The notes below the pieces were generated by a model. It searched no databases and was not told the DNA's origin. It was given only the letters and a program-made list of their open reading frames with translations. From an uncultured Alphaproteobacteria bacterium (lineage in GTDB: Bacteria > Pseudomonadota > Alphaproteobacteria > UBA7887): a stretch of DNA of 7,408 bases. Position 1 is the first letter of the stretch; each line of letters opens with the position of its first letter. The DNA is taken from NCBI GenBank assembly GCA_913044255.1, contig CAJWOI010000130.1:1-7408 (forward strand), in the 5' to 3' direction. Made by a program: the position numbers and the translations under genes. Positions 1 to 5,644 of this stretch are shown here, piece by piece.

Positions 1-1
1 A

Positions 2-484
2 ATTCGCACCCGCGAGCCACCCATTAACATGCTCATCGCGATGGCCATCGCCGCTGGTTTTTGCATCTTCAACGGCTGCTACCCGTGGATACTTTATAGC
101 CTTTTGCCGTGGGAGGTGAACTACCAGCCGTACACCATGAGTCACATTATTAGCCAAAGCCAATTGCTATTCTTCTCAGCCCTAGCCTTCGCTTTGCTAA
201 TGACTAGTGGGCTGTACCCTCCTGAGATGAGGCTAATAAACCTTGATGCAGACTGGCTCTATCGTAGGCTTGGAATGAGACTAATTCATGTGTCAACACG
301 AATGGTAACTTTCGTGTGGGCAGGGTGTTTGAGGATTTTACAAGGCTCCCTTGAGAAAGTGGTGAGTGGTACCTACTCTCTCACAAGACCTAGAGGGGTA
401 CTGGCCAGAACCTGGACTACTGGGACCGGGGCTATATGGGCACTTTTGCTCTTAGGACTGTATCTTCTGGTATATTATGGATGA
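2..484 (+). CDS. Mrp-type Na+/H+ antiporter subunit D-like protein, C-terminal part (5' end outside window)
   Basis: The reading frame is open from the window edge, so the gene is truncated at its 5' end; the ATG at 29 is internal. The visible 160 residues begin with REPPINMLIAMAIAA and continue to YPWILYSLLP, a pattern I recognise from the C-terminal part of MrpD/MnhD and related NuoM/NuoN-like proton-conducting subunits. A second hydrophobic segment (QLLFFSALAFALLMTSG) is followed by NLDADWLYRR, also typical of MrpD-type proteins, and then by a polar stretch and a last membrane helix ending LLVYYG at the TGA stop. The protein would sit in the inner membrane and take part in cation/proton exchange. 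Mrp systems need several subunits, and none of the others is visible; any partners would lie to the left. A complex I-like or hydrogenase-associated paralogue is the alternative. The family is fairly secure, the exact complex is not. Confidence 0.75.
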   Translation: MRTREPPINMLIAMAIAAGFCIFNGCYPWILYSLLPWEVNYQPYTMSHIISQSQLLFFSALAFALLMTSGLYPPEMRLINLDADWLYRRLGMRLIHVSTRMVTFVWAGCLRILQGSLEKVVSGTYSLTRPRGVLARTWTTGTGAIWALLLLGLYLLVYYG

Positions 485-539
485 GCCGCATGTGAGTAGT
501 CATTTCGTAGGCGAGATGAGAATGGTGCGATATCTGAAG

Positions 540-552
540 GCCGACGCTCGGC
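540..552 (+). terminator. small GC-rich hairpin, possible weak terminator after the MrpD-like gene
   Basis: GCCGA (540-544) and TCGGC (548-552) form a perfect 5-bp stem with a 3-base loop. TGTTCTGA follows rather than a clean run of T, so intrinsic termination would be weak. The hairpin lies 55 bases after the MrpD-like stop and about 50 before the FAH-family gene. Apart from it, I see no clear promoter or gene in the 485-600 gap. Confidence 0.22.
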
Positions 553-589
553 TGTTCTGAGTAGGTTGTGTCGGCACCACTGCGGTCAC

Positions 590-595
590 GGAGAG
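590..595 (+). promoter_or_regulatory. ribosome binding site deciding the start of the FAH-family gene
   Basis: GGAGAG lies just before the ATG at 601; its GGAG core is seven bases from the start codon. The alternative in-frame GTG at 568 would add 11 residues (MSAPLRSRRAT) that do not look like family sequence and has no comparable site. This supports the ATG at 601. Confidence 0.6.
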
Positions 596-600
596 CTACC

Positions 601-1791
601 ATGGATTTTGCTTTAACACCGGATGTCGTTTTGCCTGAAGATCGTTACAGGGGCATGTTGATTGGACGCGTCTGGTTGCCAAACGATAATAAAACACCGG
701 CAGGACCATCAGTGGTCGTAGTAGCTGAACACGGCGTATATGATATTTCTGGTGCCCATCCAACGTCGGCCGATCTAATGAACACCAAACAGCCGGCAAT
801 GGCGGCCGCCAACGCTGATGGGGCCATGCGTATCGGGGGGCTTGAGGAAATATTGCTGAATAGTGGCCCGGATAAAAGAGACCCCACGAAACCTTATTTT
901 CTCGCACCAATCGATCTACAATCCATCAAGGCGTGTGGTGTAACTTTTTTGGACAGTCTACTTGAACGCCTGATCGAAGAAGTTGCCAAAGGGGATGCAG
1001 CTAGTGCCGAGACTATTCGTGAAACCATTGGAAAAGAAATTGGTGGCGACCTCAATGGTGTTCGTCCGGGATCAAAGGAAGCAGAAAAACTCAAACAATC
1101 ACTAAAAGAAAGAGACCTTTGGTCGCAGTATCTTGAAGTGGGTATTGGTCCAGACGCCGAGGTTTTCACCAAGGCACAACCTATGTCTGCGGTCGGATTA
1201 GGTGCGGAGATCGGCATACTTGAAAATTCCACATGGAACAATCCTGAACCCGAAGCGGTACTCATAGTAAATGCAAGGGGAGAAATCGTAGGCGCAACAC
1301 TCGGGAACGACGTAAATCTTCGGGACATGGAAGGGCGTAGTGCGCTCCTTCTAAATCGAGCCAAAGACAATAACGGCTCATGCGCAATTGGACCATTTAT
1401 TCGACTGTTTGATCAGACATTCAGTCTTAATGACCTTAAAAAAGTAGAAGTGAGTCTTGCTGTTGAAGGGGATGATCAATTTTCTCTGGAAGGAAGTTCA
1501 AATATTGGCCTGATCAGCCGTGACTTGGAAGATTTGGTGCACCAGACGATAAATGAAAACCATCAGTATCCCGATGGATTTGCATTAATGACTGGAACTA
1601 TGTTTGCTCCGACGGACGACAGAAATGAACCTGGAAACGGCTTCACACATCATCTTGGAGACGCGGTGATAATTTTCTGCCCGCCGCTAGGCGCCTTGAT
1701 CAACCGAGTTAATTATTGTGACAAAATTGCGCCTTGGGAATTTGGCGCCACAGCATTGTTTCGCAACCTAGCCACGCGAAAGTTGATCTAG
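601..1791 (+). CDS. fumarylacetoacetate hydrolase (FAH) family protein, probable 2-keto-3-deoxy-sugar-acid dehydratase
   Basis: This 396-residue protein carries the FAH-superfamily catalytic fold in its C-terminal half. The signature includes EPE at 216-218, LGNDV at 234-238 followed by NLRDMEG, and the AKDNNGSCAIGPF stretch at 254-266. E216, E218 and D237 are the expected divalent-metal ligands; E-x-E followed 19 residues later by D matches the arrangement I recall for 2-keto-3-deoxy-D-arabinonate dehydratase of Sulfolobus. The N-terminal part (LPEDRYRGMLIGRVWLP, then GVYDIS and a PTSADL segment) and the length of about 390 residues resemble bacterial 2-keto-3-deoxy-D-xylonate dehydratases (XylX type) rather than the short FAH hydrolases. 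Members remove water from a 2-keto-3-deoxy acid to give a 2-ketoacid semialdehyde in the cytoplasm. The gene converges on an IlvD/Edd sugar-acid dehydratase, which would supply that substrate. No semialdehyde dehydrogenase is in the window. Family assignment is strong; the substrate is inference. Confidence 0.82.
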   Translation: MDFALTPDVVLPEDRYRGMLIGRVWLPNDNKTPAGPSVVVVAEHGVYDISGAHPTSADLMNTKQPAMAAANADGAMRIGGLEEILLNSGPDKRDPTKPYFLAPIDLQSIKACGVTFLDSLLERLIEEVAKGDAASAETIRETIGKEIGGDLNGVRPGSKEAEKLKQSLKERDLWSQYLEVGIGPDAEVFTKAQPMSAVGLGAEIGILENSTWNNPEPEAVLIVNARGEIVGATLGNDVNLRDMEGRSALLLNRAKDNNGSCAIGPFIRLFDQTFSLNDLKKVEVSLAVEGDDQFSLEGSSNIGLISRDLEDLVHQTINENHQYPDGFALMTGTMFAPTDDRNEPGNGFTHHLGDAVIIFCPPLGALINRVNYCDKIAPWEFGATALFRNLATRKLI

Positions 1792-1845
1792 TCAACAACA
1801 AAACGTACTGCGGGACAACACGACCGCACTAAACCAAATGCTTCT

Positions 1846-3576
1846 CTAATCAGGTGTGGTTACACCGGAAAAGCTCGGTTTTAGCACATCAAAATCACAG
1901 CCTTGATGCGCCTGTTCCACATGATCTAGGTGAAGCCGAAGATACCCCCGCTCAGAGCCTGCAGGAAGCGTTGGAGGCTTCCATTTAGAACGGCGTGCCG
2001 CTAGAAGCCGGGAATCAACCAACAGATCGAGGCGCCTACCAGGCACATCTAGTCGAATGCGATCTCCATTTTGTACCAATGAAAGGGTTCCACCCACAGC
2101 TGCCTCAGGACATATATGCAAAACAATAGTGCCAAAAGCCGTTCCGCTCATCCGCGCATCGGACATACGGACCATGTCTTTTACGCCTCTTGCTGCCAGT
2201 TTCTTCGGGATGGGAATGTAACCAGACTCCGGCATTCCGGGGCCGCCCCTAGGTCCTGCATTGCGAAGAATCAAAATGTCGTCTTTCTCAACTTCAAGAT
2301 CTGGGTGATCAATCCGATCGGCCAAATCCTCAAGAGATTCGAATACCACGGCCCGTCCCTCATGAACCAACAGTTCTGGCGTCGCGGCCGATTGTTTTAT
2401 AATCGCAGTCTCCGGCGCAAGATTACCTGTTAACACTGCAATGCCGCCCTCCGATTTCAAAGGAGCACGAATACTTTTAACAATATCCTGCTCCCAAACT
2501 GGCGCTTGCTCCACTTCCTCACCCAGAGTACGCCCGGTTACGGTCTTACAATCAAGGTGAAGAAGCGGCTGTAGCTCGCGCAGAATCGGACCTAAGCCAC
2601 CAGCTTTGTACAAATCTTCCATGTAGTTGGAGCCAGATGGTTTCAGGTCCACCAGCACTGGGGTCTCACGTCCCATGCGATCGAATGCTTCCAGGTCAAC
2701 CTTAATCCCCCGTCGACCAGCAATAGCCGTCATGTGAATCAACGCATTTGTTGATCCACCAACTGCCAAAAGGACGCGGAAAGCATTAGAAAATGCTTTG
2801 GGAGTCATTATCTCTTCCGGAATCAAGCGCTCATCGATCATTTCCACAGCGCGCTGGCCCGTGCGTTCCGCGATCCTAAGACGTTCCGCATGAACGGCAG
2901 GTATTGCCGCTCCGCCCGGCAACATCATACCCAAAGCCTCGGTCATAAGGGCCATAGTACTGGCTGTACCCATTACCATGCAGGTGCCGGCGGTCGTTGA
3001 CAATTCGCTTCCCGCCTCCATTATTTGTTCATCGTCTATCTCGCCCGCTCGATAACGACCCCATTGACGTCGGCAATCTGTGCAGGCGCCAAGACGTTCC
3101 CCTCGCCAACTTCCGGTCATCATAGGGCCTACAACTAATGAAATCGCTGGAAGGTTTATACTTGCGGCAGCCATAAGCTGGGCCGGCAAAGTTTTGTCAC
3201 AGCCGCCTATTAATACGACCGCATCCATGGGCTGTGCACGAATCATCTCCTCCGTATCCATGGCCATTAAGTTCCGGAACATCATACTGGTGGGGTTGAG
3301 GTACGGCTCGCCGAGAGAAATTGTCGGAAATTCGATTGGCAACCCACCGCAGTACATTACCCCACGCTTGACTGCCTCCACCAGGTCGGGCACGGATCGA
3401 TGACAATTGTTGTAACCGCTCGCTGTATTGGCAATTCCGATCACAGGCCGGTCGAGATCTTTTTCTGTATATCCCATCGACTTGGCAAAGCTTCTTCGTA
3501 AAAACGACGCAAAACCCATGTCTCCATAATGAGTTAAACCTCGTTTAAAACCTGTCCCGCTGCGGTCATTGGCCAT
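1846..3576 (-). CDS. IlvD/Edd-family dehydratase, probable sugar-acid (aldonate) dehydratase
   Basis: This is a 576-residue Fe-S dehydratase that removes water from a 2,3-dihydroxy acid. Numbered from the ATG at 3576, the three cluster cysteines are C58 (YNNCHR), C126 (GGCDKT) and C199 (GTCMVMGTAST); K128 in CDKT is the lysine carbamylated in this family to bind Mg2+. SDARMSGTAFG near the C-terminus carries the serine proposed as catalytic base. The tail (RGYLRLHLDHVEQAHQGCDFD) and the length match L-arabinonate/D-xylonate-type dehydratases better than branched-chain amino acid IlvD. A less usual feature is CTDCRRQWG around residue 165, which adds two cysteines near the substrate side. The open frame reaches a GTG at 3654 with no ribosome binding site; ATG 3591 (AGGA four bases before it) and ATG 3576 (AGAGAG six bases before it) are the realistic starts, and I chose 3576. 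It converges on the FAH-family gene, the plausible next enzyme. The substrate cannot be read from sequence. Confidence 0.85.
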   Translation of the reverse strand: MANDRSGTGFKRGLTHYGDMGFASFLRRSFAKSMGYTEKDLDRPVIGIANTASGYNNCHRSVPDLVEAVKRGVMYCGGLPIEFPTISLGEPYLNPTSMMFRNLMAMDTEEMIRAQPMDAVVLIGGCDKTLPAQLMAAASINLPAISLVVGPMMTGSWRGERLGACTDCRRQWGRYRAGEIDDEQIMEAGSELSTTAGTCMVMGTASTMALMTEALGMMLPGGAAIPAVHAERLRIAERTGQRAVEMIDERLIPEEIMTPKAFSNAFRVLLAVGGSTNALIHMTAIAGRRGIKVDLEAFDRMGRETPVLVDLKPSGSNYMEDLYKAGGLGPILRELQPLLHLDCKTVTGRTLGEEVEQAPVWEQDIVKSIRAPLKSEGGIAVLTGNLAPETAIIKQSAATPELLVHEGRAVVFESLEDLADRIDHPDLEVEKDDILILRNAGPRGGPGMPESGYIPIPKKLAARGVKDMVRMSDARMSGTAFGTIVLHICPEAAVGGTLSLVQNGDRIRLDVPGRRLDLLVDSRLLAARRSKWKPPTLPAGSERGYLRLHLDHVEQAHQGCDFDVLKPSFSGVTTPD

Positions 3577-3670
3577 TGAATTCTCTCTCATCGTGTCCTG
3601 GGGTACGGCAATCAATTCGAATCTTATACCAAGTTGTGACTTTATACGTGCCACGGTAAGTTTAAGCGAA
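3577..3670. promoter_or_regulatory. divergent intergenic region between the IlvD-type and O-methyltransferase genes
   Basis: These 94 bases separate two outward-facing starts, so promoters for both genes must lie here or inside the opposite gene. The stretch is AT-rich, contains TATACC/TATACG-like elements on both strands and an 8-base palindrome ATTCGAAT at 3615-3622. I cannot fix a convincing -35/-10 pair. A TGGCAC on the minus strand recalls half a sigma-54 site, but the TTGC half is absent. Confidence 0.4.
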
Positions 3671-4333
3671 ATGAAATCGATTCAACTTACCGAATCCCTT
3701 TATGAATACATGCTCGGCGCGTCACTACGAGAGATCGATGTACAACGCCGCCTCCGAGAAGCAACTGCATCCTTGCCGGGCTCGATTATGCAGATTCCTC
3801 CGGAACAAGGCCAATTCATGGCACTCCTAGCTGAGCTTACACATGCAAAACGTTGTATCGAAGTTGGAGTTTACACAGGTTACAGCGCTCTATGTGTAGC
3901 GCTTGCGCTTCCAAAAGATGGCAAACTGATTGCCTGCGACACAGACCCTTCAAACACCGAAATCGCACAGCGTTACTGGAGAGAAGCCGGGGTTGAGCAG
4001 ATCATTGAACTTCGACTCGGCCCTGCATTGGAAACACTCGACAATTTAGTTGATGAAGGTGGAGCAGAAAGTTTTGACATGGCATTCATTGACGCTGACA
4101 AAACAGAATACTCCGATTACTACGAAATTTTGATGACTTTGCTACGCCCGCGTGGCTTTTTAATAGCCGACAATGTGTTATGGTCGGGAAGAGTTGCCGA
4201 TCCTAGTCGCCAAGACCACGATACAGATGCACTGCGATCATTTGCCACAAAACTACGCGATGATGAAAGAGTATCTACCAGCCTTCTGCCAGTAGCAGAT
4301 GGTTTATTATTGGCAATGAAACGTGATTTATAA
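3671..4333 (+). CDS. class I SAM-dependent O-methyltransferase (caffeoyl-CoA/catechol OMT-like)
   Basis: This 220-residue cytoplasmic methyltransferase belongs to the small Mg2+-dependent O-methyltransferase family (the pfam Methyltransf_3 type). The SAM-binding motif is CIEVGVYTGYSAL at 62-74, with the acidic residue for the SAM ribose at D90 (LIACDTD). The family's metal ligands appear as D141 in FIDADK and D167/N168 in IADNVLWSG. GLLLAMKR is the usual C-terminal strand. The open frame begins at 3569, but the family homology starts with MKSIQLTESLYEYML, so I place the start at ATG 3671; an upstream start would run into the IlvD-type gene. The ribosome binding site is weak (GGTAAG at 3655-3660). 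Members methylate hydroxyls of catechols, flavonoids or other small aromatics, and the substrate of bacterial members is usually unknown. It converges on the C1 operon with only three bases between stops. Confidence 0.88.
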   Translation: MKSIQLTESLYEYMLGASLREIDVQRRLREATASLPGSIMQIPPEQGQFMALLAELTHAKRCIEVGVYTGYSALCVALALPKDGKLIACDTDPSNTEIAQRYWREAGVEQIIELRLGPALETLDNLVDEGGAESFDMAFIDADKTEYSDYYEILMTLLRPRGFLIADNVLWSGRVADPSRQDHDTDALRSFATKLRDDERVSTSLLPVADGLLLAMKRDL

Positions 4334-4336
4334 CGT

Positions 4337-4564
4337 TTAGCCTTTGCAGGCTATATTTAACGGCGGAGCCAGCTTGCCAAACGGATCCCGACACGACAGT
4401 TGGTCCATGATTTCCTGCTTCCTCTCATTAGAATAGAAAAGCCACTCTGCAACCTCCGCAGCGGAGCGATGGCATCCTTCACACAATTGGCTATTACGAT
4501 TTATGCGACAAATACCTAAACAAGGGGTAAGAACATTGACCGCGCCTGTTGCTGCTTGACTCAT
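4337..4564 (-). CDS. DUF1289 family small Cys4 protein
   Basis: This 75-residue protein matches the DUF1289 pattern. TPCLGICRINRNSQLCEGCHR carries four cysteines at 15, 19, 28 and 31 (C-x3-C-x8-C-x2-C), followed by the family's AEVAEWLFYSNERKQEIMDQL helix at about 36-56. The spacing suggests a bound metal (zinc) or Fe-S cluster; the biochemical role of the family is not established as far as I know. Its ATG overlaps the stop of the preceding methyltransferase gene in an ATGA, so it is the last gene of the corrinoid/C1 operon and probably translationally coupled. The C-terminal extension (SCRDPFGKLAPPLNIACKG) adds two more cysteines. DUF1289 genes are common in proteobacteria and often unlinked to C1 genes, so a functional link here is inference from coupling. 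Confidence 0.83.
   Translation of the reverse strand: MSQAATGAVNVLTPCLGICRINRNSQLCEGCHRSAAEVAEWLFYSNERKQEIMDQLSCRDPFGKLAPPLNIACKG
4338..4353 (+). terminator. short inverted repeat after the O-methyltransferase, possible terminator
   Basis: TAGCC (4338-4342) and GGCTA (4349-4353) form a perfect 5-bp stem around a 6-base loop, four bases after the O-methyltransferase stop. TATTTAA follows. It lies inside the last codons of the convergent DUF1289 gene, so it could at most serve the plus-strand transcript. The stem is short and the T tract poor. Confidence 0.25.
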
Positions 4565-5604
4565 CTAGCTTCACCAATCTCTCCTTTTCGCCACGCTGCT
4601 ATATATTTTTGACAAAATTCGTCGCGACCTAATATTACATCTTCTGCCATTTGATATGCATCGGAACTGCGGTCCATATCAAAAACCTCAGCCGGGTTGC
4701 TCAAGACCGGGTCTATAATACCACCGTCCGCACCCGCCTCTACCGCTAAAATTAGAAACACCTCGTTAATTAACTTTCGTCCTGGAATGCCGAACGACGC
4801 ATTACTAACTCCGCCAGTGATGTGAAGTTCTGTCCCATATTTTTTTCGAATCTCCCGGATGGCATCAAGACAATGGCGGCCAAATACTTTGTCAACCGAA
4901 GCAGGAAACACAAGTGGGTCCACAAAAAGATCCCTCAACGCGAAACCCTTACCGAGAGCCGCGTCAATCATTCGCGATGCATTCTTCACCCTCTCGTCAG
5001 CACCACTAGGCATTCCACTTTCTCCGGCAGCGGTTACTACTACACGAGCGTCGTATTTTTTTGCCAGATCCAGTGCCTCGATTCGTTCCAATGAAGCAGA
5101 ATTGAGTAACGGACGGGCTCTGGTATAATCATATGCAGCGAGTCCTGTCGCTATTACATCGACATTCGAGGAATCAATCGACAACGGCAATTCAGTCATC
5201 TCCTGTATCGTCGTCACGAGCCATTCAATTGCCGCTTTCTGCTCTTCAAGCTTCCAGGAGATCTCGTCCACATTAAGGTCGAGAAAGTCCGCCTTGACCC
5301 CAACCTGCTTATCAACCAATTGCCTCAAATACGTCATCGCTTCAGCCGATTGATTGCCACCCGACATTGCAGCGTTAACTGCGATCATGACGTGTTTGAC
5401 CTGACCTTGCTGATACTCTTGTCTTTCTTTAAAAACTTCAGGGACCGGTAAGTGGCGTTGAACTCCCGACGTGTCGGTATAAGCAATAGATTCAACGCCA
5501 TTATTATCAACAATACTCCGGCCTTTGCGACGCAGCGCCCTGGTTGTGTGGATATTCTCCCCGATGACAATCAATTCTCCTCCACCCACCGCATCAAGCT
5601 TCAT
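4561..5604 (-). CDS. methyltetrahydrofolate:corrinoid methyltransferase-like protein (pterin-binding family)
   Basis: This 347-residue protein is a pterin-binding (dihydropteroate synthase-fold) methyltransferase. Landmarks along the barrel are VIGENIHTTR (13-22), DFLDLNVDE (106-114), PLSIDSSN (140-147), LLNSAS (166-171) and ITGGVSNASFGIPGRKLIN (262-280). The last is the hallmark of the MeTr group (AcsE, MtgA and the folate domain of MetH) and separates it from folP, which makes dihydropteroate. Such enzymes move a methyl group between a corrinoid protein and tetrahydrofolate. In a demethylation operon the expected direction is methyl-Co(III) to THF, giving methyl-THF in the cytoplasm. It lies between the RACE-type activator (40-base gap) and the DUF1289 gene (4-base overlap). 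An insert at about 30-60 (KGRSIVDNNGVESIAYTDTSG) between the first two strands is longer than in the minimal MeTr fold. Family is secure; direction and partner are inferred. Confidence 0.85.
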   Translation of the reverse strand: MKLDAVGGGELIVIGENIHTTRALRRKGRSIVDNNGVESIAYTDTSGVQRHLPVPEVFKERQEYQQGQVKHVMIAVNAAMSGGNQSAEAMTYLRQLVDKQVGVKADFLDLNVDEISWKLEEQKAAIEWLVTTIQEMTELPLSIDSSNVDVIATGLAAYDYTRARPLLNSASLERIEALDLAKKYDARVVVTAAGESGMPSGADERVKNASRMIDAALGKGFALRDLFVDPLVFPASVDKVFGRHCLDAIREIRKKYGTELHITGGVSNASFGIPGRKLINEVFLILAVEAGADGGIIDPVLSNPAEVFDMDRSSDAYQMAEDVILGRDEFCQKYIAAWRKGEIGEAR

Positions 5605-5611
5605 TTGAATT

Positions 5612-5617
5612 CCTCCT
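5612..5617 (-). promoter_or_regulatory. perfect Shine-Dalgarno AGGAGG of the methyltransferase gene
   Basis: On the minus strand AGGAGG stands seven bases before the ATG at 5604. It is the strongest ribosome binding site in the window and confirms that start. The activator gene just upstream begins with TTG and has no such site, so the methyltransferase is probably made in larger amounts, as expected for a catalyst versus a reactivator. Confidence 0.8.
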
Positions 5618-5644
5618 GAACCGGGATAACGTCATGTAGTTTTG

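Noticed and set aside
1..5. The window begins AATTC, like a cut EcoRI site of a cloned insert
   Set aside because: Uncut GAATTC sites occur inside the window (near 3578 and 5607), so this is probably chance or at most a partial digest; it cannot be decided from sequence.
516..560. 14-codon open frame (MRMVRYLKADARLF) before the FAH-family gene, overlapping the small hairpin; possible leader peptide
   Set aside because: No run of regulatory codons, only a weak AGG before it, and no alternative hairpin pair; frames this short occur by chance.
596..1370. Minus-strand open frames inside the FAH-family gene
   Set aside because: They lie opposite a strong family match with conserved metal ligands and show no recognisable domain; they are shadows.
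1809..1828. TGCGG...CCGCA inverted repeat between the convergent FAH and IlvD stops
   Set aside because: 5-bp stem with a 10-base loop and no T tract on either strand; too weak to call a terminator.
2116..3403. Plus-strand open frames inside the IlvD-type gene
   Set aside because: Antisense to conserved Fe-S dehydratase motifs; low-complexity translations without family features.
3577..3654. Longer IlvD-type start at GTG 3654
   Set aside because: No ribosome binding site, the extra residues are unlike the family N-terminus, and it would consume nearly the whole divergent promoter region.
4822..5570. Open frames on both strands within the folate methyltransferase gene
   Set aside because: They overlap the pterin-binding core; the methyltransferase frame has all expected motifs and a strong ribosome binding site.
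4561..5604. Dihydropteroate synthase (folP) as identity of the pterin-binding gene
   Set aside because: The GGVSNASFGIPGR signature and the adjacent corrinoid activator fit the MeTr methyltransferase group; folP lacks this motif.
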